Below, piece after piece: positions 10,932 to 23,000 of a stretch of DNA of 64,000 bases (within the stretch, counting starts at the first letter, position 1; each line of letters starts with the position of its first letter). Origin of the DNA: Cranoglanis bouderius (taxonomy: Eukaryota; Chordata; Actinopteri; Siluriformes; Cranoglanididae); assembly GCA_023630585.1 (NCBI GenBank), contig CM042544.1, forward strand, positions 23,514,256 through 23,578,255, given 5' to 3'. The notes beneath the pieces were generated by a model. It saw only the letters and a list, made by a program, of their open reading frames with translations. It was not told where the DNA came from and searched no databases. The translations under genes and the position numbers were made by a program.

Positions 10932-13195
10932 GTAACATACTTGAACTCGGTTGAAATTTTGAGAAGTCATCAACGCACTAATTTACAGTATGGTTTTCCC
11001 GAGCTCGCTGGCTAGTTAGGTTAGTCAGCTAGCTAGTTAAATGACTTAATTCGAGCGGTCTTTTAATGTTTAATACACCGAATATACACCGTTTTAATAT
11101 TAACTCTTTGTGTATAAAGCATAACTTGTCCAGTGTTCGATAATGACTAATCGGCTACATGATAGATAAATATGTTAGCTATCGTTAGCTACCTACGTTT
11201 TAACCGCCATGAAGCTAACTAGCAACGTTAGCCAATTAACTATAGTTGTGTACTACTTTTGAGCCAGCTGAATATTGATGCTGTCGACGCTAATTAGCTA
11301 GTCATTGCTGTCAGTTAGCCTACCCAGAATGTGTAGAGTTAAACATTTAGACTGCAGCTTAAGTGGAAAGCTGCTTTGTTGCAAATAATACATTTGACGT
11401 TAGCAATGTTAACTAGCTATGAACTTCTATCTGGACTCGAAGGCTGCATGATGTACTGTCATAACTGGAGTAATACATTCTTCAGCAGCAGATTACAAGC
11501 AAAACTGATTTTTTCAGTTGCGGCCGAGTATTCACTTTTCCCCCTAAACATAACTAATTTCACTGTCCTTCCAAGTGGGCAAGATTTCTTTTCGTAGCTA
11601 AATAAATACTAGCTCAGATATCCACACCTGAAAGAATTCCTACTCCCCCCCACTGAAAGTGTTTGTCCTGCCTCAAGAAAACTGACCTGGGATAGTTTAA
11701 ATAAGTCCAAGATTCACACAGCTTTTCTAGATTCTTAGACACTCCTTTAAAAATACTCGCTCTTCAGCCAGTGTTTTAAGGAAAAACTCCAGCAGCTTAT
11801 ATTCTTCTTGTATTCTTGACAAAAGCAGACCAGGAGAATGTATTTGGCTTTTAGCTCTGAGGCATACGTTGTTGTTTTTTTTTTTTTTTTTGCTATTCTC
11901 TCCCTACCTTGTGTTTGATAGATGAGCCCGGAAATACCTGATCGTTTATGATCAGCGTCTTTTATTGATCATTACCGCTGTCATTACATAACATACCCTC
12001 TCCATCCCATCCCTACATGCCCTGTGCCTGCCCCCACTCCATCCCAAATCACTCCACGTCCATTTTCACCCCTCACGTTTGTCTGATTACATTACAAAAA
12101 GATTTCTTTTATGTCCGTTAATGGTTTTAAAAACTACTTAAGCGCATTTTATATACAGATGATGTTATGCAGTGTAAAAAAAAAAAAAAAAAAAAACCCA
12201 ATAAAAACACACACACAGCCGGACACTGTACACCTCTTTTAATTAAACACTTTTTGCAATGGTCCACTTAGATTTCCACACCTGAAGACAAAATGATTAA
12301 GAAAGACGGTAACAAGTCCCTCACTTTATCAACCCATTAAAAAAAAAAAGCATTTACTTATGAGAAACTTAAAAGTGTGTCCTAATTTTCTTTTTTTTTT
12401 TCTGACTGACCTGGCTAATAGGCTTAATTGATCTAGTTTAAACATTGCCTAATAATTTCTTTTATATTTTAAAGGTGGCGCACTGCAGAATCCAGATTTT
12501 TCTCCACCGAGTTGATCAAAGAGACGACAAGCCAGAGAGAAAAGAAGCAGCTTATGGATGCAGAATCGAAGTAATTCTGTATTGACTTTCCAAATTAAAT
12601 ATAGTGCCATTAGGTTCACTAGGGACATATTGCTATAACATTGCTCGTAAAGATAAAGAAACACCAAAAAACTTTGTAGATCATATCCTGAAATTAACAT
12701 TTTTTGCATTTCATACACTCTTAAGCACTTGGATCGGAAAACATTATAAAAGGTATTGAACCTCAGAGTAAGACAAAATACTGGAATTTAATTGAAGATA
12801 GAAGTAAACATTTTACAAAATCTTCAGGGATAACAAAAGTGACAAAGAAAGAATAGCATATTTGTGCTTTTACATTCGAAAGTCCAAAGGCTAGATTTGA
12901 ATTAGTCAAAAATACATGCTTGCTAATCGTTTATTTTAATACTGGCAGCAGGTTATATTTATTCTTATAAATACAATTTTCTCCTCTTTTGGGAGAGTTT
13001 TCTTAAACTATTTTCATACGACAGCACCTCTTCTTTTCAAGAGGTCTGCACGTACAAGTGAGAGTAGTACACAAGACTGTTTACACAGTAGGGCATTGAG
13101 TTTGACAGAAGCAGTGAAAGAACAGGACATTAGCAAAAGCATCCTAGAAGAGAAATCTGCAAGATTTCAACGACTGAGAAGTTATTCCTATAGCA
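10932..13195 (+). other. 5' intron(s) and leader of the DDX6-like gene
   Basis: Holds a cluster of GTTAGC/GCTAGC-type words (10990-11310), poly-A and poly-T runs (11873, 12177), and possible acceptors at 12475 and 13041, either of which could begin a further untranslated exon. An in-frame TGA at 13175 shows that coding starts after it. Confidence 0.45.
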
Positions 13196-16100
13196 ATGGC
13201 CACTGCAAGAACACAGATCCCCACTTCAGTCATGGGAGTCACCAAGCAGAATGGGCAGGCCAGGTCAGCGGACCTCCAGTCGGGATCACGACCAGCAACA
13301 GCGTTCAGTGCCTCCCGGAAAGGAAGCAGTATACCACACGTCAGTGGTGGTATCAGGTAAACCTCAAACAATATGTACATATTGGGTATCTATGTCTTTG
13401 TCATTGGTTTTGAAATATTTTTGGATATATTTAATCTTTCGTTCAGATTTGGAGATGACTGGAAGAAGTCCCTGCAACTCCCACAAAAAGATACGAGAGT
13501 GAAAACCTCAGTAAGTTAGAAAATTACATACATGCATACTACTGCCTAGGGTCAAGGCATTATTGTTTTCTCCCCCCATGAAATCTGCCTTATTTTAAAT
13601 TTTATTTGAAAAACATTTGGGGAAATGGTGTGAATATCTGTGACTTTGATTGTGGCATGGATATTGCTACCAGATGTGCTGGTTTGAGTATTCCAGATAT
13701 CTCCTGGGATTTTCACATGCAACAGTCTCTAGAGTTTACATAAAATGGTGTGAAAAACAAACAATATCCGTGAGTTGAGGGTCTGCCAAACTGGACCACA
13801 CTAGTTTGAGCTGACAGCAAGTCTATAGTATAACTCAAATAAGCACTCTTTACAACCATGGTGAGCAGAAAAGCATCTCAGAACACAGCTATCATCGGCA
13901 CAGACTCCCCGAAACTTGTTTCAACTCCCCGAGACAGTTGAAGACTCGGAAAAATACCTTTTTTTTTTCCCCCTTTCTAATCTTCCGTTGTCCCGTTTTT
14001 GTGAGCCTGTGCCCATGATAGTCTCAGATTAATGTTCTTGGCTGACCGGAGTGGAACCCGATGTGGTCTTCTGCTCTTGAGCTCATCCAACTCAAGGTTT
14101 GGTGTTTTGTGCATGCTGAGATGCTTTTCTGCTCACCACAGTTGTAAAGAGTGATTGAGTTACTCAACTCAATCATTATTATCAGTTATCAACAAGGCAT
14201 TTCCAGTCTCTCAATGTTTTGTGTTTTTCGCACCATTCTGTGTAAACTCTAGGAACTGTTATGTGTGAAAATCCCAGGAGATCAGTAGTTTGAGATACTT
14301 AAGCCAGCCCATCTGGTACCAATATCCATGCCATGATCAAAGTCACAGAGATCACAGTTTTTCTTCATTCTGATGTTTCTTCTTAGGCGAATAACAACCT
14401 AAACACCAAATAATTTTCTTTTACAGGATGTGACCGCAACCAAGGGGAATGAGTTTGAAGACTATTGCCTTAAACGTGAATTGTTAATGGGCATCTTCGA
14501 AATGGGTTGGGAGAAGCCATCTCCTATTCAGGTATTGTGAAGCTATCTGAATTAAGAAACACGGGGCAGCTTCAGTGTCGCCAGGTGTGTGGTTTTCCTG
14601 CAGAATGGGATATTTGCACTCAAGGCTGTCTCCCCAATAGCACTGATTACATTTGTCAGTACAGCGAGACAACAATGTCTTGCATGTTTTCTCCCACCCC
14701 CTAGTCTTACAATAGTCAAGTCATAGTCTTGGGCATTCATTTCTATTAATAGTTATTTTCTTACCTTCATAGTTGTTTATGTATGACCAAGCAGAAGCAT
14801 ACAGTCTGGCACCTTTCTCCAGCTTACTAAAACGAGCTTTGCATGTTTCCTTGCATGTATGTTGACATTTATTTTCGGGATCTCCTGCACACACTGAGGA
14901 TAAAATGGCACCATTGCTATTATAGTAGATGAGCTGGAAACAGAAGTGCTGTTTTGGTTACAATGTGGAAAGTGTGTGCAAATAACCCATTGGAATACTT
15001 CTGAGTTGCAAGTGAAGGGTTTTTAATGCCTCTGCCTGTAGTTGGTACTTCCTGTTTGTATATTTTAAGGGTATTTCAGGCATGCCAATTAGTAACAAGT
15101 AAAACTGGACTCGTAGGAGGTGGACTCATCCCTGTTTGACATTGGCATCGAGTTCTTCTTGTAATTAATTGGTATAGACAGTTTTTATTTATGGCAAATG
15201 TATAACAATACAAGACCATTTTAGGACTTTTTTTTTTAAAAACTATTTAGGTAATCTTAAATGCTAGTACTTGTCAGGTGGATTTTTTTTTGTCGAGCAG
15301 ATCTGGAAATCGAACATGACAGGAGCTGCATTTACAGGATCAAATTCATTTAGGTTGTTTCAAATAAATTATCTGTAGTGCCTGTTTGGTGTGTAAGTTT
15401 TCTGTCGGGAAGGTTAAGCTAATAGGCGCAAATGTGCTGGTACTGGTGTTATTGATCATTCTCGGTAGCTGTATTTATAAATCTCAGCTGGAAATATTAA
15501 ATATTTTTTGGGGAGGAAAAAAAAAGACAGATCATGTAAATATTAATTGGTGACTATTTTCCAATTCTGCCTTTGTTTTGAAGGAGGAGAGCATTCCCAT
15601 TGCCCTGTCAGGAAGGGACATTCTAGCCCGGGCCAAAAATGGCACAGGGAAGAGCGGAGCCTACCTCATCCCTCTCCTGGAGAGGATTGACCTAAAAAAG
15701 GATCATATTCAAGGTAAGATTACTTGGAGAAACTGCGCAAAGAATTTTATGCTGTCCTTAATTTGGCTCAAAATAATTTTGTCTGTAGTTTGTCTTTATA
15801 CACCTACTTTTTGTCAAGTGATCTCAAAAGACTTTATAATTCTGTATCTTTTCTAGATAGAGACGACACAATAATACAATACATACGTTACATCAACACA
15901 CTGTGTGTCTTATCTGTGGTAGGCAGACAGGACAAATTGAGACATTTTTGAGACAAACCATATTTGTAGTTACTTCTGACATGTATACATCACTTGTGTA
16001 TGAAATGTCAGTGTTTTTGCCACATAGACCTTGCATGTAGTCTGTCTGTCTCTGTTTTGAAATAGACAAGAGTTCCAATATCCCAGATTTCCAGGTAGCG

Positions 16101-19100
16101 TGTGACTAGATTAACAGTTTGTTATTGTGTTGAAACATTATGCACCAGAATAATACTTTCTCCCGCTCTCGTGCTCTCTCGTTCCCTAGCCATAGTAATG
16201 GTGCCAACTCGTGAATTGGCTCTGCAGGTGAGCCAGATCTGTATCAACATGAGCAAGCACATGGGGGGTGTGAAGGTCATGGCCACCACTGGTGGAACCA
16301 ATCTAAAAGATGACATCATGCGCCTGGATGAGACAGGTGAGAGCCTGTACAGATCACCCAACAGTTTGAGAAGGCTGTATTAAAATGCCTCAATAAAATT
16401 TAGAAAAGCTCGTATGCATTTTCTGAATATATTTAGGCTGATGAACATATTTAGATGTTCTGCCTACTCCAAATTTCCAATCATTTTCATTATTGCGCTG
16501 CCGTTCTTTAGTGCATGTGGTGATAGCCACACCAGGCAGGCTGCTGGACCTTATGAAGAAAGGTGTGGCCAAAGCTGGCAAAGTCCACATAATGGTGATG
16601 GATGAGGTAGGTGTGTTTACCCGCATATAAAGTCTTAAATTACTAGGATGGAGATGTCAGACAGCCTTAATGAGAAACATGAGTATGAGAACAGAGCAGA
16701 AAATATCAAGGGTCTTTACTATGGTCCAGACACAGAATGAATGCTTGTCTTTCTCATTGTCATTATGCCTCTTTCCTTAGGCAGACAAGTTGCTCTCTCA
16801 AGACTTTGTTATCCTCATTGAGGATATTATTGGATTTTTGGACAAGAATCGTCAGATTTTGCTTTATTCTGCCACCTTCCCCATCACTGTACAAAAATTC
16901 ATGGTGAGTGGAGCAAGAAAACATCATAAAGAGGGGGAGGGGGGCTGTGAAGTATTTTCTGCATTTAGGAATCAAATTTGCTTGTGGTTTAACCTTTACT
17001 CTTGAAATTAAAATTTGTTCTCAGTTATATTTCCTTATATTTAAGTTTCCTATTTAAGATTTCTGCATGTGCATTATTGTGAATCTTTTTTCCTTTTTTT
17101 AATCTTTTTACATTGATTAGTGTTTTTGCGGTCACCTCTATTAATTAAGAATAAGATTACGAATCTAAACTAAATAAATATTGGATTAATGCTGAAATGT
17201 AGATGTATTTAACCTGTATATGTTTCTCCTACATCTGTTTCTACCTTCTTTTTTTTTTAATTCTCTTGTTCTGTACAGTCAAAACACCTGAGGAAGCCCT
17301 ACGAGATAAACCTGATGGATGAGCTGACTCTGAAGGGCATCACTCAGTACTATGCATATGTAACAGAGAGACAGAAAGTGCACTGCCTCAACACACTTTT
17401 CTCCAGGGTAGGATGGCAAACTGGGTGCTTTTTACTCTAATTTACTCTACTTTTATATCAATTCCAAAACACTGTTTCTGTTTTTAGACATTTTTTCAAA
17501 TTATGCCAATTCAGTGTGTGTTCTGTATCATAATATTTATTTAAGCCCAGGCATTTGTAATGATGCGTACATTCGTGCAAACTTATTACAAACACATTTT
17601 TGTATCCAGACAAAATTTCTTTTGCCAAAATGCAATATTAGAAAAATAGAATCCCCTGGTATTAAAGATACCTCTTGATATAAAAATAAATAATAAATAG
17701 TAATGGATAGGGTCCAAAATATCGACATTAACGCGGGACAAGTAAATTTTTTTTTTTTTTTGAATGGGCATGTGAAAGAATTTTTCAGAACACAAGTTAT
17801 GAAAATTAAAAGCGAGAGGAAATTTATCTCTACCTGGAGAGATGATTTTGACAGGTCGTCTTCACACCTCCATTCACTTACTGTAATGTTACCGTAAACA
17901 CTGAAGCTAGCTACATCACTACCCAGTGTAAGTTTATTTTTCTGCTGCAGAGAGTCAAGTTTATTGCATATGTACTATTAAGTTGTCTTTCGTAATTTTA
18001 GACAACATGGAAACAGAAACTTTGACATGTCGTTTGAGCATGTAACTCTTCGTGGATGTAAAGCAACATTTTACACGACTTCTATTATGATTTTAAGAAA
18101 ATGAGAAGTATTCCTCTATTACCGCTCATGTTTATTAGTCAAGGGAACAAGTGCCTTCAGGTATGATACACTTCTGTCCCATGAAAAATCAAAAATCGAA
18201 ACCAGCACAACATGTAGGCAAACAAGATTTGAAAAATTAAGTTTATGCGTTTGCTTCTTTCCATGACCGCAACAGTACAGTTGCCAGCTACCACATCACT
18301 GTTTGGTGTGGTGCAGTTTAAAGTTGAATGACTCAATAAGGTGTTATGAGCTGATAGAACACAGAGTATATTGCTTTTAAATAATTATATTTACACCACA
18401 ATTGGAAAAAATGTCCTTTTTTTCTCTCCATACTTTTTATTTATTTGGACAAGTGAATGACGAATTTACTTGTCCGAAGGACCACCACATGACAGCGCTT
18501 AATGTCAAGCCCTGGTTAAAACATCTTGCTTGATAAAATTGAAAAAATAACAGTATTCAATTGAAATCATCAGTACTTCTTGTATACATAGCCGTCAACA
18601 ATATTAATGCCTTTAGGATACTAATAGCTTTCTGAGCTAACTAAATTTAAAAAGATTTTAATTTAGTGGATAGGTTTGTTTGCACTTTACCTGGGCAGGA
18701 TTGCCTCTCCCGAGTTAAGAGTTACTTTCTCGTTTTCTCTCAAACAACCTTCCCACCCACTCTCAAACAGTTTTCATCCATTCAGTCTTGCACTTAGTTT
18801 TACATTTAAAGAAGTTTTTTTCCCTGACAGCTGATAGTGGAAACGTTAGCTAGATAAAGCTCTTGGGAGCTGAGATTTAATTGTGATGGGTTTTAGGATA
18901 AATTGAGTTACTGTTAATTTGTAATTTTATATCTTTCATGATTTATTCTTATGCCCTCTTATTTAGCTCCAGATCAACCAATCTATAATCTTCTGTAACT
19001 CAACCCAGAGGGTGGAACTTTTGGCTAAGAAGATCACACAATTGGGTTACTCTTGTTTTTACATCCATGCAAAAATGATGCAGGTAATTTTTTTAGTACA

Positions 19101-21577
19101 TGACCATCATCAGAATGACCTTTTTAGACATTGCTCCTGAAATAATGTTCTTCCTCTCTCTTCAGTAGGAGCGCATTGTTTTAGTTAAAGACTGCTCAGT
19201 GAGATTTTTGTTAAATATAAATGCATGTATTGCAATATTGCAGGAATACCGAAATCGTGTGTTCCATGACTTCAGAAATGGTCTGTGTAGAAACCTGGTT
19301 TGCACAGGTCAGTATATTTTGTTCTTCAGATTAATCTTATCTGCGGCAGTGCTTCATTTTATCATATCATATATATTCAGCATTGTAATTTATTTTACAG
19401 ACCTTTTCACAAGAGGAATTGACATTCAGGCTGTCAATGTGGTCATCAACTTTGACTTTCCCAGAAATGCAGAGACCTACCTACACCGCATTGGTAGATC
19501 AGGTAAATACCCCAGATCTGCTTTACATGTATAAAATTATTTGTTGCATTGACCTCCAGAATAGATCTGAAAAACCGATAAGTTCCTGGATCCAGACCTT
19601 TCTTATAATTTATTTTACCACATGGCAGGGAAGCAATATAGCCAATTATGTGGCGGCTTGGGAAGACGCGTTATTTGTCGCTACACAACACCCCAAAATG
19701 GGTGGGGGGGCAGATTTAGATGTAAATTGGGTTTTTCAATACCTCTGCTTTAAGTGAATAATTATAAACTCACTGAGCATGTTAATAGGAACACTATACT
19801 TGTACTGGGTGTGGCCTTTCTTTGCTCTCAAAACAGCCTCTATTCTTCATGGCATGGCTTCCACAAGATGTTGGAAATATTCCTTTGGGATTCTGGTCCA
19901 TGTTGACATGATTGCATCATGCAATTCCTGCAGGTGCACTTTCAGGAAGTCGATCTCCTGTTCTACCACATCCCAGAGGTGTTCCACTGGATTCAGATCC
20001 GGTGACTGGGAAGACCACTGAAGAACAATGAACTCATTGTCATATTCATAAAACCAGTTTGAGATTATTTTTGCTTTGTGACATGGTGCGTTATCATGCT
20101 GGAAGCAGCCATTAGAAGATGGGTAAATTGTGGCCATGAAGAGATGCACATGGTCAGCAACAATACTCTAATAGTCTGTGTTATTCAAGCGATGTTTGAT
20201 TGGTATTAACAGGACCAAAGTGTGCCAAGGAAACATTCCCCTCACCGTTACACCACATCCGTCAACTTGGACTGTTGATACAATGCAGGTTGGGTCCATG
20301 GATTCATGCTGTTGTCACAGATTTCTGACCCTACCATCTGTGTGCCTCGGCAGAAATCAAGATTAATCAGACTAGGCTATGTTTTTCCTGTTTTCAACAG
20401 TTTTGTTGAGCCTGTGCCCACTGCAGCCTCAGCTTTCTGTTCACCGAAGTGGAACCCGACGTGGTCTTCTGCTGTTGTAGCCCATCCACCTCAATGTTCG
20501 ATGTCTTGTGCGTTATGAGATGCTTTTCTGATCACTGCAATTGTACAGAGTAATTATGAGTTACTGTCAGCTCAAACCAGTCTGGCCATTCTCCGTTGTC
20601 CACTCTCATCAACAAGGCGTTTCCATCAGCAGAAATGCCCCCGCCCCCAAAAAAGTTGCGCTAATATTGCCCGGCTGCCACATGACTGGCTGATTAGATA
20701 ATTGCATGAATAAGTAGGTGTACAGGTGTTCCTAAAAAAAAGTGCTTGGTGAGTGTATTTCTGCTTGTCTTCATTTTGGCCATTCTGCAAAGATCATGTT
20801 GGGTAAATATTGGGCTAGTTTAACAAATGTATCTTGGAAAACAGTCTGATGATAAAGAAGTGTGCTTTCCTCATGCTGCGAGTGTCATGCTTTGATTGTT
20901 AGCCATGGGCCGTAGCAAAACGGACAAAAGCCTAACGCATTCAATTTGTAAACAGCCTAATAACCAGTCGTCAAACTATTCATGATGCACACATGCCATT
21001 GATGACATTGTACAGGTGGCAATGGGCAAAGTTTTAATTTTAAAAATAGGAAATTTTTCAAATAAGGACTGGATGGTGATAAAGAATAATTTAGTTGCTT
21101 ACACTGTAAATGATGAGATAAAATATCTAACATTGATTCTCTGGAATTATTGATGATTTTATGGGTTGTATTTGTGGGCTTAATGACATTTGACTGTCAA
21201 GACAATGAATTACGTAACATAATGCTTCTTAAAAGAAAAGGGGAAACCCAACTGAGTAATTAATGAATCTCTTTAGATTCCCTGGTGATTCTTACACACA
21301 CTACACAGGAAATAGAATTTATATGCTTTGAGTATTTTTTAAATTTTTTTTAAAGAATGTTCTTTGTATTTTACTAGGCAGGTATGGGCACCTGGGTCTG
21401 GCCATTAATCTGATCACTTCAGATGATCGTTTCAATCTGAAGGCCATTGAGGACCAGCTAGTGACCGAGATTAAGCCAATTCCTGGTAGCATTGATAAGA
21501 GCCTGTATGTGGCAGAGTTCCACTCCATCAACCAAGAGGAAGAGGAAGAGAAAGAGGCCGCACTCAGTGCACCTTAA
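13196..21577 (+). CDS. ddx6: DDX6-type DEAD-box RNA helicase (RCK/p54 family)
   Basis: Twelve coding exons join in frame: 13196-13356, 13447-13510, 14427-14531, 15584-15713, 16190-16336, 16512-16606, 16781-16903, 17279-17407, 18967-19083, 19244-19307, 19401-19502 and 21378-21577, giving 478 aa (human DDX6 is 483). Motifs in order: Q motif GWEKPSPIQ, motif I AKNGTGKS near residue 127, Ia PTRELALQ, TPGR, DEAD at 233-236, SAT, IIFCNS, TDLFTRGID and HRIGRSGR. GNEFEDYCLKRELLMGIFEMG is almost unchanged from human DDX6. The family works in P-bodies in translational repression, miRNA silencing and mRNA decapping with 4E-T, PATL1, LSM14 and EDC3 (family knowledge). The start is the first ATG after an in-frame stop. 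The N-terminus (MATARTQIPTSVMG) and an acidic tail after VAEFHS differ from mammalian DDX6, so this is probably the fish paralogue ddx61 rather than ddx6 itself. Confidence 0.93.
13634..14352. mobile_element. Long-armed fold-back transposon in a DDX6-like intron
   Basis: The outer arms (about 13634-13765 and 14215-14352) are reverse complements with scattered mismatches: tatctgtgactttgat pairs with atcaaagtcacagagat, and ccagatatctcctgggatt with aatcccaggagatcag. Inner arms also pair: ctttacaaccatggtgagc with gctcaccacagttgtaaag. The middle shares text (gagcctgtgcccatga, gtggaacccgatgtggtctt) with the Tc1-like relic at 19767-20755, so it appears to be a rearranged derivative of that family. 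No transposase frame remains. Confidence 0.8.
14532..15583 (+). other. DDX6-like intron, nothing recognised
   Basis: Ordinary AT-rich intron between the exon ending PSPIQ and the exon starting EESIPIALSG. No repeat or coding signal recognised. Confidence 0.5.
17724..18507. mobile_element. Possible MITE with diverged inverted ends
   Basis: The left end reads gacattaacgcgggacaagt plus aaatt; the right end, reverse-complemented, reads gacattaagcgc and, further in, ggacaagtaaatt. The shared words in the same order suggest terminal inverted repeats of a 780-base non-autonomous element with an insertion in one end. No target duplication was confirmed. It lies in a DDX6-like intron. Confidence 0.5.
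19767..20755 (-). mobile_element. Tc1-like transposon relic in the last DDX6-like intron
   Basis: Terminal inverted repeats (left aactcactgagc, then aggaacac; right, reverse-complemented, cactcaccaagc, then aggaacacc) are flanked by TA. On the minus strand, 19850-20150 encodes the C-terminal third of a transposase with FQHDNAPCHKAK and SPDLNPVEHLWDVVEQE. The second catalytic Asp and the Glu are separated by 36 residues, so a DD36E-type element is suggested. The rest of the frame is broken and it is about 990 bases long, so it is not autonomous. Confidence 0.85.
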
Positions 21578-22220
21578 CCGGTGAGAGACCGAACTCCACA
21601 GTCCATAGGGTATCGGCCCGCTTTTTGGTGATTATTGTTGCTAATCTGTGTTGTTAAAAGGAACAGAGGTGTTCTGTTAGGTAGAAATACATCTTTTACA
21701 TTCTTTTTGTGAATATAGATTATTTACAAATGAAATACTTAATAAACCATGGCAAAAAAACTTTAGGTTAGAGACCTTGATCAGTAAAACTTATATAGAC
21801 CAAAGCTAAAACCACAATATTAAACACAGGGAAATTGATATTAATAATATTTATAGGGAAACATAAATATTGTTGATATTATTGATATAACTTAGTTATA
21901 CAATTTATATAATATTTATTAGGAAAGAAATAATTAGTTAATATTATATGAACATCAATACAAAAATATTGATTCTAATTGTGTAATTGGTTTCTTTTGT
22001 CAGATTCTCTGCTGGAGAATAGATGGAAGGTGCCTGGCATTTGCACATCTTCTGTTGAACATGGGCACAAGGGTGAAGTCCCTTTACTTCTTCTTTTTTT
22101 TTTTTTTTTTTTTAATAAGCAAATTTGTCATTTCCACTGATGCACTGGCTCTGCAAAGCTGTTGGATGCCTAATTATTAAATGCCACCCTGCATGTTACT
22201 AGCACTGCTCTAAAAGAATG

Positions 22221-22262
<42 letters not shown>

Positions 22263-23000
22263 ATCACCAGTTCCCCAATATGTTAAATTTGCCTGACACT
22301 GTTTTGCTTTGTTACCAGATATGAGTGGGTACTTCAGTTCAGTATGGTCATATGTAAAACCTACCTCGGCAACCCTGCCCCCTAAAAAAAGTGCTAGTGT
22401 AGTCCCCTGTGATCTTACATGAGCACTTGCTTACACAGTTATGCATAACCTAAGTGCCTTAAGTGCTTTATGAACACTCAATGAGACCCCTGGTTCAGGA
22501 TTAAGTGGCCTGAATATATTTTAAAAAAAAATAACAAAATTAATCAGGTTTTTCGAATGTGCTCTATTTGCAAATTTGATTTTTTTTTTTTTTTTTTTTT
22601 TTTATTAAATATGGCCTGCATTCCTATAAGACTTTATTGTATGTTTGAGCCAGCTTGTATTTTACCAGTTCACCCAATGGTTTTTTTTTTTTTTTCTTTC
22701 GTTCATCTGTGTTTTGATGTAATAATACAGACTAATACTGACGAGTGCTAGTGTTAAAAAAGCACTCTCCTGTGTGTGTAGTTGTCAAAGATGTTTGATG
22801 CCAATCTGAGCCAATTCAAGCCCGCTTTTTCCTCGTTTGTGTTTAAATTTTACCATCTTTGATGCATTGTGAGTAGAAGTTATGCTTTTACTGATGTGTA
22901 AAAGGGAGACTATCCAAAGCTTTTGTTCCAGATGTCAGTGCCAGCATCTACACTCATTTTCTTTGAAGAGAAATAAAGTATCCAGCATATTTTCTCATAT
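21578..23000 (+). other. 3' untranslated region of the DDX6-like gene
   Basis: Follows the TAA stop and contains several long poly-T runs (22093, 22223, 22579, 22681). The first convincing poly-A signal after these is AATAAA at 22972-22977 in gaagagaaataaagtatcc, giving a 3' UTR of about 1.4 kb. An earlier AATAAA lies near 21740, which could give a short form. Confidence 0.5.

Noticed and set aside
12449..12718. A minus-strand 89-codon frame upstream of the DDX6-like start
   Set aside because: No splice or domain support; the sequence is intronic or leader of the plus-strand gene.
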